Counted from the first letter of the stretch, positions 13,546 through 25,163 are shown. The stretch: 35,809 nucleotides of DNA from Cruorifilaria tuberocauda (GCA_013365365.1 JABVXU010000544.1:1-35809); one strand, 5' to 3'. Made by a program: numbers and translations. Notes: generated from the sequence alone by a model not told the origin.

Positions 13546-13700
13546 CAAATTTTCTTCGGTAAAATTGATTGCATTTTTCTGGCCTTATTATCCATTTACT
13601 GATGGTATCATGTTGTGCATGCGACTTAATGAAAACAAATCAAACCAGCCGGAAAATTTGCACTTTGCCTGATACAAACAACAAAAATGAAGGATTGATT

Positions 13701-13719
13701 CTCTCTCTCTCTCTCTCTC
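13701..13719. repeat. (CT)9 microsatellite
   Basis: Nine CT dinucleotides followed by a further pyrimidine tract. Confidence 0.9.
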
Positions 13720-14130
13720 CTTCCTTTCTTTTTTTTGCCTCATTCTTTCCTTTACCGTGGGAATGAAGTAAATTAAATAAAGATAGTAGAAACGAGAAGA
13801 AATTAAAAAAAACAAGCCAAAACCCAACCACTGAAATGTTTTGTCTAATATTTTCTTTTTTAGCTTAATGGCATTTTTTATCAATCAAGAAAATGAAGGA
13901 AAAACAATTTTGATTGATAAAATGATTGTTAAAAAGCATAAATATAAAGTGGTGATAATGTAAACGATCAAAAATGAACGAAATATGCAAATTTGAAAAA
14001 AATTACAAATTGTACTTTCTTTTTATGATATTAAAAGAAAGACTTGACGGTTTATGTAATCACGTAAGAATTTCTGATATTACGCAAATAGCTATTTCTA
14101 ATCGTAATATATCCTAAAACTTAATGTGAA

Positions 14131-14138
14131 TCACGTGA
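14131..14138. promoter_or_regulatory. Palindromic TCACGTGA E-box
   Basis: A perfect 8-bp CACGTG E-box with the flanks preferred by TFEB/HLH-30 and MITF-type bHLH factors. It lies about 55 bp downstream of a CCAAT/enhancer-like TTACGCAAAT at 14080-14089. The site itself is visible; its use is inference. Confidence 0.3.
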
Positions 14139-14914
14139 CGTTTTCAATTATTTCACATGCGACAACGTATTAATATATCAATCAGAAATGAATAAAATGA
14201 AGAATTACTTGTTAAACCATGATTCTTTTTTCTTTTAATATACGGTAATTAATTCGGGTAAAGTAATCTTTTATACAAGGTAATTTTTAATATAGGGTGA
14301 TTTTTCTTCACTTAAAATGAAACTAAAAAGTAGCTTGAAGAAACATTAATTATGAGATTTAAATTAATTTTCAATTAAATTGAAATAGGAATTAAAATTA
14401 GTGAAAATAATTATAAAAATTATCAAAAATGTCGTTTTGTTCTCACTAAATGAAATATTTTATATTTTATAACCAAGCCTACAAAAACTCGAATAATAAT
14501 GATTTTTTAACCTAAACATCAAGTTTAGATGATTTTTTTTCTTTTGTTAATTCTTTAATAATGAATTATTTCTATTTAATTGTCATCTAACAATTTCTAT
14601 TGTTTCAATAATTTTCACAGCCATAAATTTAGTACTAAAGAATAGAACTCTATTCATGTATGACAATTATAATTTATCATAAGTTAAAATTAATAAGTAA
14701 TTCTAAGCATAGAACGTGAGAAAAATGAAATAAAAGAGAAGCTACGATCGGCATACAAAAGCAAGCAATCAGCTTATATTCTAATTTTAAATTACCGATA
14801 TAGATAGAAGAATTCTGTTCAATTACCTGATACCCACAGAAGAGAAGGAAGAAAAGGAGGATTCCTGTTTAGTAAAAAAAATCAAAACCAATAACCGATA
14901 AACCGATAAATAAA

Positions 14915-14928
14915 TTGGTTTAAACCAA
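14915..14928. other. Perfect 14-bp palindrome flanked by ACCGATA repeats
   Basis: TTGGTTTAAACCAA is self-complementary. Two ACCGATA heptamers lie just upstream and a third just downstream, making a compact symmetric site of unknown role. Confidence 0.6.
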
Positions 14929-17524
14929 CCGATAGATGGGAAAATTTAGGGTTTTTTTTTATCGTGATCGGATAGTTTGTTGTAAAGGAAGAACAAAAGA
15001 ATGTGACAAACAATACAATCGTTGAAAATGGGCAGACGAAATGATACATAAAGTTAATTGCAGTATGAGAAAATAACATTCATCGAATTACTTTTACACT
15101 ACCAAATACCACCAGAAGTAATCCAAATTTATTTAGACAAAAAAGAAATATGCAAATTTATTGAGAGGGAATTTTGAAAAATAGGAAAATTGTCTATCTC
15201 TTAACACTTCAATGATATATTTTAATAATAATTCCTTAACACTTTAATAAATGTTTTATTTTTTTCTGCAATATAAAAAATTTGAAAAATTTTTTCAAAT
15301 CTTCGTAAATTCTCTTAAATATTATATTTATTGAAATTTTTTGAGTAAAAGAATTTCATATTTTAATTTAAGGAAAATTCATCTAATCTATATATGTATA
15401 TGTATCAAATATCAATGACGTAAATGTGAATTTATATTGAAATTGTCAAATTATGAATAGCGTAACAACGTGAAAGATAAACGGACGTCTTTTGAAACGT
15501 AAGAAAGAACAGTTAAAATAGTTGACATATTATGTATTAAAATTTCGTTATATTTTCTTAAACAGAGCTAAAAACGCAAGCAAAAAAATATTTTATATTA
15601 GAAATCAATGCGTAAAGTGAAGTTATTCAGTAATAAAAATTTTTACGTAAAAACGTGTAATATATAAAAAATAAAATATAAAAAAACCTTAAACAAATCT
15701 TTATATAAAAATCTTAAACATTTGCATTTTATGGTTTATCATTGTAAAATGCATACTATTATTGATTTTACAATGATAAAATATATGAGTATGAGTATGA
15801 GTTATTTCTTAGATGTGCTATGCTATCTTATGACTCAGGTTTATTAGCAGCATAAATGAATCAAAAGAAATTCATAAAGCAATTTATGTAGTAATTGAAA
15901 TGAAAACGAAAAATAAAATTATAAAAAGAAAATGATTTAAGCATTGCAAGTATAATTCTACTGTAAAGTGAGTAAAAGTTAAACTTACTTCTGATTGGTG
16001 AATCAACGTGAGAAGAAGTACGACTATCTGATACCGATGGTGATAATTCTGAAAATTGAATTGAGCCATTTCAGGATATTTTCCAACATCAAATACTTAT
16101 TCCTTGCTTAAGTTGGTATAAAATAAAATTTGATTTTTATCTGTTAAAAAGTAAAGAGGGAAAAAATAATCAATCCTTCAACAAAATTAGAAGTGTCATA
16201 ATTGCTCTGACATTTACAAAAACTGTTCTTTCAATATCTTCTTTAAATATAATTCATATGATAAGATGAAATTGTCGAATAAGATTGAAATTTTTAATTA
16301 ATATTCAAATAAAATATCTGATTAAAATTAACTTTACTAATCACTCATTTCAATTAGATTAGATTCAAATAGATTTCTATTAGATAACTTCACAAATCTG
16401 ACAAAATAAAGTAACTAATAAAATTGTAAATTTTAAATCAATTAATGTATCCAATCTGATAAAACTTTAAATGATTTCACCAATCATTCATGTGAAAATT
16501 TCAATTACATAACTTTATCAGTAATCACTCATTCATTTCGGATAGTTACATAAAGAAAGATAAGAAGCATATTTAAAATACAAAAACGATTTTCACGATA
16601 ATTTTGACATCTTTTTTTATTTCTCAATAAAAATGACAAGCAAGAGAAAGAGGGAGAGAGAGGGAGAAAAAAAGATCTTTCCGTTCCATGAAGGTGCTTT
16701 TTCCCTATTCATCTTATTGAATGCTGATAACAGTATCAGATAGAACCCTGATAAATCGCAATAGATACTGATTCATTATCAAAATTTCCGTTTTTCTCTT
16801 TCCTTTCCCTCTTCTTTTTCTCTTTCCTCTCCCTCTTCTTCTTTTTCTCTTTCCCTACCAATTTTCATTTTTAGAATCAGAAAAAAAGAGATATCTTCTC
16901 ATTCATTCACGTCAAAACATACTTAACTATCAATTCAACAGATCTTTCCATTTGATAACATATATTATCACCAGTTTTAGGAAAAAATAAAACTATCGTT
17001 TATAATTTTTTTCTGAAATAGAGATTATATATAAGTATGTACAAATGCCATACATACGGTATTAACCATTGTAACAGTTACTGTTAACATTATATCTTCA
17101 GGTCAAAGGTTAATAGGTGTATCAAAACCCTCGATATTTCTCACTTATATGATTTAGTTATCTTAATTGGTATTAATTGTTTTGTTCTCTTTTTTCGTGA
17201 ACAATTAACAATGAAAATAGTAATGAATAAAAACTGACAATCTTTTATCAACATCGATCATACAACAGATATTGGTAATCCATTTTTCAGGATTGCTGTA
17301 ATATGACCTTTGGCATATTTATAAGCGATTAATGGCAAAAAATAATCTATATTACTAATAGGAAATCATTTATAGTATCATCTGTTGCTGCTTTTATTTT
17401 TTCTCTCTCTCTCTTTCTCTTTTTGCTGATACCAATAGGTTAATTATGTGATAAAAAATAAGTTGGAAGAATACGTGCCAACGATTGAACTTCGTTTCGA
17501 TGAAACACCCACCTGTACACTAAC

Positions 17525-17640
17525 ATACACACACACACACATACACACATACACATACACGCATATAGACACACACACATACACACATACACATACACGC
17601 ATATAGACACACACACAAACATGGACAACATGTATATATA
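17525..17640. repeat. (CA)n microsatellite with a perfect 38-bp tandem duplication
   Basis: An ACAC/ATAC tract in which 17541-17578 is repeated exactly at 17579-17616, including the internal marker GCATATAGAC. The minus-strand Cys/Val-rich frames across it are repeat shadows. Confidence 0.9.
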
Positions 17641-18068
17641 CACACATAAACTTTTACAAGATGGATTTCTTTAAATAAAATACTTCAAGCGTGAAAAAGT
17701 ATTGCTGATACAATATCTTTCCGACAATAACAATAAATGTATCAAATTTCTTTCTTATTATACTAGCAAATGTTGTTATTGCAATAGTAAATACTGCGAT
17801 AGCTGTTATTAGTGTCGCTATCGTCATAACTATTATTATGTTGTTATTGCTGTAGTAAATGCTGTTAGTTTTAATTTGCAACTATTATTCTGATTAATAA
17901 TAGCTATATATTATTTGTTTGATAATTGAATTACTTCTCTATTTTTATTTTTTTATATTAAGTACAAATTAATTAATCATATATTTGTTTTATCCATATT
18001 TCATTTAGCGTTTGTCTTTCAATCTTTCATTTTGTTTATTTTTTTTCAGGAATTAAAAAAAAGTAAAC

Positions 18069-18387
18069 CTGTTCGAGATTGCGGTGAATGATTTTGTAAG
18101 CTTTGCAGTAATTGTTGTTGATGGAGGAAATTAGCATAGTACTGTTGTAGATGTGGATTAAACAGTGATAATTGGGTAGCCATTTGACTGGGAAAAACGG
18201 AGCTACCGGTCGTTGTCGACGTTACAGCCGGAAATGCTGCTGCTGCTGCTGCCATAAACGGTAAACCCGGAAAAGCCATCGTAGCAGCAGCAGCTGCAAA
18301 TCGTTGCTTCTCCTTATCAATATCACCAGTACTACTACTTGTACTACCACTGCTAGACGGTAATGAACACATCCTTGGTAATGACAT
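18069..18387 (-). CDS. Candidate first coding exon of an Ala/Ser/Gln-rich, transcription-factor-like protein
   Basis: On the minus strand a strong acceptor (ttttttttcag, plus 18398-18408) is followed after 10 nt by ATG at 18387. The frame then runs 106 codons to a plausible donor, ACAG|GTTTAC, leaving phase 1. The encoded segment has a Ser/Thr cluster, a charged DIDKEKQ stretch, two polyalanine runs around AFPGLPFM, then FNPHLQQYYANFLHQQQLLQ. This is the composition of N-terminal activation or repression regions in homeobox and similar factors. No DNA-binding domain is present, and no homeodomain-like WFxNR signature was found by eye downstream on this strand within the window. Local GC is well above background, and a serine-, glutamine- and alanine-rich frame of this length is unlikely by chance here. 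The gene family is not recognised. Confidence 0.65.
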
Positions 18388-18410
18388 CACAAGAAATCTG
18401 AAAAAAAAAT
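18388..18410 (-). promoter_or_regulatory. Acceptor before the minus-strand exon, possible SL trans-splice site
   Basis: Read on the minus strand, a run of T ends in CAG at plus 18398, and ATTTCTTGTG then precedes ATG. The 10-nt gap suits either spliced-leader addition or a cis acceptor after an untranslated first exon. No 5' exon could be recognised upstream at higher coordinates. Confidence 0.45.
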
Positions 18411-19015
18411 TGAAATCTGTAATACAATTAAATATCACAGAAAATACAACGAGTTATTTACTCAGTTAAAATTTCATTAATTCAATTCCATTTAGATATT
18501 TGTGTTTTGCATTTAACTTTTGTCATCACTTGTTCTATTCTTTAGTTAGAAATAATTTTAGTTCAAACAATGGAATTCTTATTTCGAGTAGAGTTGAAGT
18601 TAACTTATACTGTATTATTTCAGTATATAGCTAATACTATAATAATTACGGTACAAATGAACTTTAATTACTAGTAATGAAGTTCAGCAAAAATGGAGAG
18701 TAAACTCTTCATATCTGGCATTAACTATTCATTAATTTCATTCTCAACGTTTGTCTAATTTTGAAAAAATTTTTCTCATATTCAAAATTGTTTTGAAATG
18801 AAAATGATGAGCTTTGTTGTGATTTCTAAATTTCACGTAAAAATCTGTGAGAAATGATATGTAATCACTGAAATGGCATGAAATAATATCTTTCTAAATT
18901 ATTCATCGTTGTAAATTATCATGATAATCATAATTCCTTTTTAATATTACCATTCTTTCTCTTTGTTTCTTTCTTATAAATAAATTTTAGTTAATTAGTT
19001 AATAGTATTCTTATA

Positions 19016-19085
19016 CACTTTACTTGTTTATTATTTATTTACTTATTTGTTTATTATTTATTATTACTTATTATACTTATATATT
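19016..19085. repeat. Degenerate (TTAT)n repeat
   Basis: TTTATTATTTATTTACTTA-type units recur over about 70 bp. Confidence 0.7.
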
Positions 19086-19218
19086 CATCAAATAATTTTT
19101 TTTTCTTTTCTTTTTAAATTAAAGCTCAGATTTGATGAATAAATAAGCAAAAAAAGAATTAAAATAAAGGAAAAAAATTGAAGGAATAGGAAGCATAGAG
19201 AAATCCGGAATAAAAGAA

Positions 19219-19300
19219 CGAATGAATGAATGAATCAATCAATTCCGGAATGAATGTAGGAATGAATGAACGAATGAATGAGTGAATGAATGAATGAATG
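19219..19300. repeat. (GAAT)n tetranucleotide repeat with an internal ATTCCGGAAT palindrome
   Basis: About eighteen GAAT or near-GAAT units are interrupted once by the 10-bp palindrome at 19242-19251. Confidence 0.9.
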
Positions 19301-19380
19301 GGTAGTCCATTTTGTTATGCTTCAAAACATTTCCTCACTTCTCATTCGTTCACCGAAATACCATTTATCACTGATAAAGC

Positions 19381-19399
19381 GGGAGGGCGGGGGACGGGG
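19381..19399 (+). other. Canonical G-quadruplex motif
   Basis: Four G-runs of 3, 3, 5 and 4 are separated by loops of 1, 1 and 2 nt. This meets the strict G3+N1-7 rule with very short loops, unusual in such AT-rich sequence. Confidence 0.75.
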
Positions 19400-22300
19400 T
19401 ATTTGATTGACAGAAACAAGGCGCAGTATTCCAAACTATTTTCCATTTCATGTTCCGCCCTTTCATTTCTATCATCCTTTTTTAAGCATATCCTAATTGA
19501 CAGAAAAAAAAGTTTCTTTTTGCTTTTGAAATATTTTTATGCTAATTAAAACTGTTATGATTAGCGTTTTTTATTCTATTATCGATTATTGATAATCTAT
19601 TATCGAATTTTTGTTAATTATTCAGTATGAAATATTTTACGTAGTGCGATAATGATAGTAGTGATAATGATAATTAATAGTAACTGTAACAATATTGGTA
19701 ATTATTATTTGTTAAAAAATAGATAGTATGATGTGAAATTATATGTATTATGTGGTTTTTTAATTTTATGCAGTTATTCTCTTATTCAATTTTCCACTAT
19801 TTCAATATCAAATTTAAAATATACAAGTTTTAATCGTTATATCACTACTTTTGTCGTATTAATATGCATACTAACATTATATCAATATATTTATTATTAC
19901 CGTAAATGATTGTTGTTTTCGTTATAATAAATCAAAAAAATTGGTCGAAATTAATTAGTAATTTAAAGTTATGCTGGGAAATTTAAATTCTATCATAATC
20001 GATTGGTAAATGAAAAAATTATTGTATATGATAATGTTTTTGAGATTTTTACCGTCCTTCAAAAACTAAATTTAAAAGATAAATCTTATTTGTTTGGGAA
20101 ATTTTTAGAAAAAAATAACTCTTCCAATATTTTTGCAAATATTAACTAAACTATTTATCTTTATTTTAAGCTTATAAATCTCAAGTTTTCTTTGGACCAT
20201 TTCATTTTTAATTTCCAAGTTCGAAAGTATTTCAAAATTTTTATAAAACAACAAATGAGTAATAATGCATTATGACATGATAAAGTGTAATATAATCTTT
20301 TTGTTGTTTTGTGTAAAAAAATCAAAACAAAATTTTCTAGCTAAAAGCTGAAGCTAAACAATCAAAACACAATCTTTCTTTTTCTTCTTCTCTCAAATAT
20401 ATTTTATTAAGAATGGAAATAAGATTTTATTATAAAAAAAACGATGAAATTTTTCAATTTAAAAAAGCTATTTGAAATTTTATTTTGTAAAATGAACTAA
20501 TGAGAAATTTTATTTTATTGCATAAAAGTAAACGAAATAAAAAAAAACATTGTAACAGGTTACAGTATACTTTAACTTCAACACTATAAATGTACAGTTC
20601 AGGCTTCTTTAAAAGAAATAAAAATTTGATAACGATTGAATGAGATGAAAAAAGGATGGATTAGTTGAAAAACATTATTTTTTTAGATAATTCTAAATTT
20701 TAAGTAATTATTGTAAATTTTGAGCAATTATTTTATTAGAACAATCATTCATGTTAATCTATCTGTTAAATTTGAAAAAGTAAAATCTATTTCCTCTCGG
20801 TTCGATTTATCAACATTGTATTGTAATATCTACTGATTGAAATTTTTCTTGATAATAATCATCAGGAATGGTTTAAATTTTACTTTTCAAAAGATTTTCA
20901 AGTAATTGCGTGAGGATGATTTAGAAAAGAAAACATTTATGAAAGTATTTGAAAGAAAAGGTAACTTTATCACATTTTTTTCAAATAATTTATTACATTA
21001 ACATATGTCGTATTTATATAAATCATTTTAGATTTTTGAATTTTTACTTGAAATTAAAAATTTCAAAACTTTTAATTTCACTTTAAAATTAATTCAAACT
21101 TGTATTATAATAAGACGCAAAATATTATTGGTTATCATTATCATGATTAAGGAAATATTAAAATAATACAATATTGAAAAGTCATATAATTCGACAAAAT
21201 GCTTAAAAAATATGAAATTCAAATAATAATAAAAATAACTGTTATTTTTAATAATTCACTTAATTTTAATACTTTCGTGTATAATTGTTGGAATAATAGT
21301 AATAAGACATTTTCTATTAATTTAAATTCATTAAAAATTTACATAATCATAAAATGAAAGCTAAAGATTGCATTAATCTGATTTTATAATTAACAGTGAA
21401 CTTTTCGCTTGCATATTAAGTTTTAGGCTTCACTTTTTTGTTCTAAAAATTTCAATTCAAATTGTTATGATCAAAATATTGCAGTATAATTTGTAATAAT
21501 GTCAAAAGTATTGCTAGTATGATATGAGCAAGATAAAAATGATAATCAAATCAATTTTTAATTATATAAATGTATATACAAATATAATACATAATACCAG
21601 AATATTAATTTCATTTAAGTAATCTGACAAAATCGACTGATAAAGCAACTATATGCAAATTATTAAATGCTTGTAGTAAATTAACTTATCGGAAGAGCAA
21701 AAATTTTTTTTTACTTTTTTGTTCTTACCAATTTCCTCAACAAAAATATTTTGCACAATTGTTTTTGTATTTAAAACGAAGTAATATCAAACAGCGATAA
21801 TGATATTTCCTTCTTTTTTTTTCTTTTGCCTCAAAATGAACAATTTCCTTTCAAATTTAACCAACGAAATTGGTTTATTTGGCCGAGAAATGAAAGTATT
21901 TAACCAAATGATTGAAATATTTAACAACTTGATATTAAAATTCGCTGCTTTGTTTTGTTTAAATTTATTCATTTTATTTATAAAAAATATGATTATAAGA
22001 ACATAACTTACCTTTTTCTCATTATCATTCGTATCTTAAGTAACATTGTTTTGATACCAATAATATTATTAAGTATTATTGTACTATATTATAATAATGT
22101 TACATTATACTATTTTACTATTTTAAGCATTGTGTTATATTATTTTATATAAAATATTTTATTAATTTAGTCAAATATTCTTACTCTCATTCTCTTTTTT
22201 GAATTTATCTATCAAATTTATTAAACTTTATTAATGGAAATTAAGTATGATACAATCATTTACATGTTTATATATAATTGTTCAATTTGCTGAAATTATA

Positions 22301-22540
22301 ACGAATTTGTCTTTCTGAATTTTTTGCTCAAAAAAAAACCACGAAAAGTGTTTAGTAATTATGACTTTGCTATAACGAAGTACAGGTTTATCACTATATT
22401 GTTGGATTAAGATTTTTATCATTCATTATCAGTTTTAATTTAGCATTTGGAAAAAAAATCATTTTAACGTGTAATACACGAAAGCAATAAATATTCCACT
22501 ATTGAATAGAAATTGGGTCGTTTGCAATTCCTAAATAAAT

Positions 22541-22568
22541 TCACGTAACGTTTGACGTGGTCACGTCA
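22541..22568. promoter_or_regulatory. Cluster of four ACGT cores, candidate bZIP/bHLH binding element
   Basis: ACGT cores start at 22543, 22548, 22555 and 22563. The last two lie in an inverted pair TGACGTG-GT-CACGTCA (22553-22568), each arm a CRE or UPRE-like half (TGACGTGG is the XBP1/ATF6-type core). No coding sequence is near; the nearest start is the minus-strand exon about 4 kb away. Confidence 0.4.
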
Positions 22569-23114
22569 TATATAATTATTATGCTATTGAACTAAAACAT
22601 ATATGACCTATTTTGATGACTTGCCGCAAAATAGACTTCGCGAAATTTGACATCACAAAAATTTCAAGTAAAATCTTAATTTTACCAATATTGCACACAG
22701 AAAAAAGCATATAGAGACTATAATTTAAATAAATATTTTAAAGTAAATATATGCATAATAAAAGAAATGAATAAGTAAAATTAATCTAGCATTAATTTTT
22801 ACTTAATCGAAAAAAAGAAAATAAATTAATTAATTAATTTTCTTCTTTGATGAAAGGACAGCTACAGAATACAAAGAAAATATAACTTACATTGGGCAAT
22901 AAAGAAGAGTTAAAAGATAGGAAAACATTATATTATTATTTCTAAAATAATAGTAAGAATAAAGCATGCTAAGATATACGATGCAAAAATTTCAATAATT
23001 GTTATTTAAAATTAAAAATATATAAATTTTATGTTTCAATAAATTCCACAACTTTAATCCAAAGAAAAATTAAAGTTAAAAGTAAGTAAGGACATAACAA
23101 ATAGTTACAGCTAA

Positions 23115-23245
23115 TGATGATTGTTAAGATAATAGTAGATGATTGATGATGATGTTGATGATGATGATGATGATAATAACAGTGATGATAGTGATGATAA
23201 TGCTATTACGATGATAATAATGTTAGTGATAGCGATATTAATCGT
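23115..23245. repeat. Degenerate (GAT)n / GATAAT repeat
   Basis: GATGAT runs at about 23138-23175 grade into GATAATAAC and GTGATGATA units. Confidence 0.8.
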
Positions 23246-23500
23246 AAATGCTGATGATAGCATAAAAATGCAAGATGATATGATACAATTGAATGCATAT
23301 ATTATATTAATTTAATTGCATATGTATAAGTAGTTTAAATTCACATTGAATTGCAGTGATAACAAATGATGATAATGATTATAGTGATAATAATGATAAT
23401 GAGCTACAGTACTAATGAGATTTTCCAGACAGAAGTGATGGATGGAAGGAGGAGGAAATAGAGAGAGAGAAGAGAGAAGATGCCTTCGGGTATCGTCAAA

Positions 23501-23636
23501 TGACTAACTGACTGACTCACTGACTCCCTGACTGACTAACTCACTCACTGACTCCCTGACTGACTAACTCCTCACCGACTGAATGACGGACTGACTGAGT
23601 GACTGACTGACTGACTCACTCACTCACTCACTCACT
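23501..23636. repeat. (CTGA)n tetranucleotide repeat with 28-bp higher-order period
   Basis: Repeats of TGACT, CTGA and CTCA fill the segment. A 25-bp stretch at 23518-23542 recurs exactly at 23546-23570. TGACTCA heptamers matching the AP-1 consensus occur at 23513-23519 and 23612-23618. Confidence 0.9.
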
Positions 23637-23644
23637 GATTCCTC

Positions 23645-23725
23645 ATTGGCGCAATCGAACTGCTATCGCCTACAGGCAGTCCCGAACGACCGTTTGATCG
23701 AATCCTTCCAGTCCGCTCTTTCCTT
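23645..23725 (+). other. Higher-GC segment with two adjacent short hairpins
   Basis: ACTGC at 23659-23663 pairs with GCAGT at 23676-23680 around a 12-nt loop, and CGAAC at 23683-23687 can pair with GTTTG at 23692-23696. A TTGGCGCAATCG and a GATCGAATCC resemble tRNA A and B boxes, but no cloverleaf forms. It could be a small structured RNA, or chance. Confidence 0.25.
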
Positions 23726-24002
23726 ATCAGTTGCTCATTCATCTCTTATCATAGTTATCAGTTGAATGAATTGTCAGTTTCAGGTCAGTTGGATGAATGC
23801 ATTCTCTTTGTTACTATTATCACAGTTTAGTTCTTTCTTGTTCCTTAGTTTCTTTATTACTGCTAAAAACAGAAGATTTTTCTCTTTTCTTTCTATCTCT
23901 CCCCAAAAAACTATGGAAGAGATTTGATTACTCTTTTCGTTTCTCTTATTTAATTCAGCATCATTCCTTTCTTTCTTTCAAGGAGAGAAAGGAAGAGAAA
24001 TT

Positions 24003-24020
24003 TCTCTCTCTCTCTCTCTC
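24003..24020. repeat. (TC)9 microsatellite
   Basis: Nine TC dinucleotides; a complementary AGAGAGAG run lies about 20 bp downstream, so the two could pair. Confidence 0.9.
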
Positions 24021-24149
24021 TAAATAACTAACTTAAAATAAGAGAGAGAGTGGAGAAATGAAGAAGGGAGGGTTATGTTGTTACGAAGAGAAAAATATAC
24101 CCAATCGGGTCCATCAATTGTTTAGTTGGAGGCGGAGTTTTCTGTTATG

Positions 24150-24330
24150 CGTTATTAGACGATTATGAATGATGATGACAGTGATAACAGCAATGATAAT
24201 GTTGATTATGGTAATGATAAGGCAACTATGATTGATTTCCATGACAACAATAGCAATGATAAGATACAACTAATTGTAGTGAAAATAATGATAATGATTA
24301 TTAGTAATAGAGCTTATAATGATAATAATC
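24150..24330. repeat. Degenerate (GATAAT/GATGAC)n repeat
   Basis: Repeated GAT, GATAAT and AATGATAA units give an Asp/Asn-rich shadow frame on the plus strand that is not a gene. Confidence 0.75.
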
Positions 24331-24560
24331 AGTTCAGTTATTTCGACTAATTATAATAATTAATTTGCAGAAATAGAATAATCTAATTGCTATTACTAAT
24401 GGAATTAGCAACTTTTCCTTTTCTCTATAATTGATTTCATTGTAAGTTATAAAATGATTAAAATTAAAAATTATCTGTTATCATCATTTTGAATGACGAG
24501 AAAATCGACGTTTTCATCTTCCATTCATATATTTCAATTGTTCATCCTGCTTTTCTTCTT

Positions 24561-24579
24561 TCTCTCTCTCTCTCTCTCT
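24561..24579. repeat. (TC)n microsatellite
   Basis: About nine TC dinucleotides inside a longer pyrimidine tract. Confidence 0.9.
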
Positions 24580-25096
24580 TTCTTTTTTATCAAAAGCATT
24601 TAAAATTTAATTTTGGAATAATTTAAATAGCCTATCAATTTATGATAAAAAATGGAAGAAGCTACGATGATAATGCCATATTTATGGATGAAATAACGGG
24701 CATTATTAGGATGAAATGAAAGGTATATTTTATTTCTTTGAATTAAAAATTGGCATTTTTCAAGTTTTTTTTCCTTCTTCTCTCTTCTTTTTCCGTCTTC
24801 TCATATTAAAATTGCTATCGGAATGAAAATGGAAATGGAGAAGTTGTTCGATCAATCGATCCGTTCAACCAAAACTACCACTAAACCAATCACTTCTTCC
24901 CCATTCTTTCCCCTCTCTCTTTTATACAGAAAATGAAAATTCAATTCATTCCAATCCATCGAGAATGATCATTACGACTCAGTTCCTTTTCATCAAATCT
25001 ATTGTATGTAATAGATATTGTGATAGTGTTATTGAATAATATATAAATATATTATTGTACTCTGTTCTCTTCAGTATCTGTTGTCTATGTACACGT

Positions 25097-25163
25097 CCGT
25101 GTGTCCGTATGCATGTTTGTGTGCGTGTCTGTGTATGTGTGTTTGTATGTGTGTGTATGTGTG
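25097..25163. repeat. Interrupted (TG)n microsatellite
   Basis: GTGT, GTAT and GCGT units over about 67 bp, complementary in type to the CA repeat at 17.5 kb. Confidence 0.85.

Larger units (their letters stand above)
4132..18068. other. Long non-coding stretch, intergenic or a very large intron
   Basis: No exon could be supported on either strand. It contains the diverged tandem repeats at 4330-4560 and 7271-7426, several CT/GA tracts, a degenerate CAATCA repeat at 12290-12350, scattered ACGT-core motifs at 11110 and 14131, a tRNA-end-like segment at 10531-10558, and a CA repeat at 17525-17640. If the exon at 18069-18387 belongs to a gene continuing on the minus strand, much of this would be intron. 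Confidence 0.6.

Noticed and set aside
13345..13884. Several overlapping Ser/Leu/Phe-rich frames on both strands
   Set aside because: They arise from the purine-rich and CT microsatellites, overlap one another in several frames and have no splice or start context.
17440..17647. Two overlapping minus-strand frames rich in Cys and Val
   Set aside because: They are translations of the CA microsatellite; the repeating CVC and VYV patterns follow the dinucleotide period and not a protein.
1..18068. Homeodomain exon downstream of the minus-strand exon
   Set aside because: Looked for the reverse complement of a WFQNRR or WFKNRR coding signature by eye and found none.
23645..23725. A tRNA gene based on A-box and B-box-like words
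   Set aside because: No acceptor stem or seven-base anticodon loop can be formed, so only a structured-segment note was kept.
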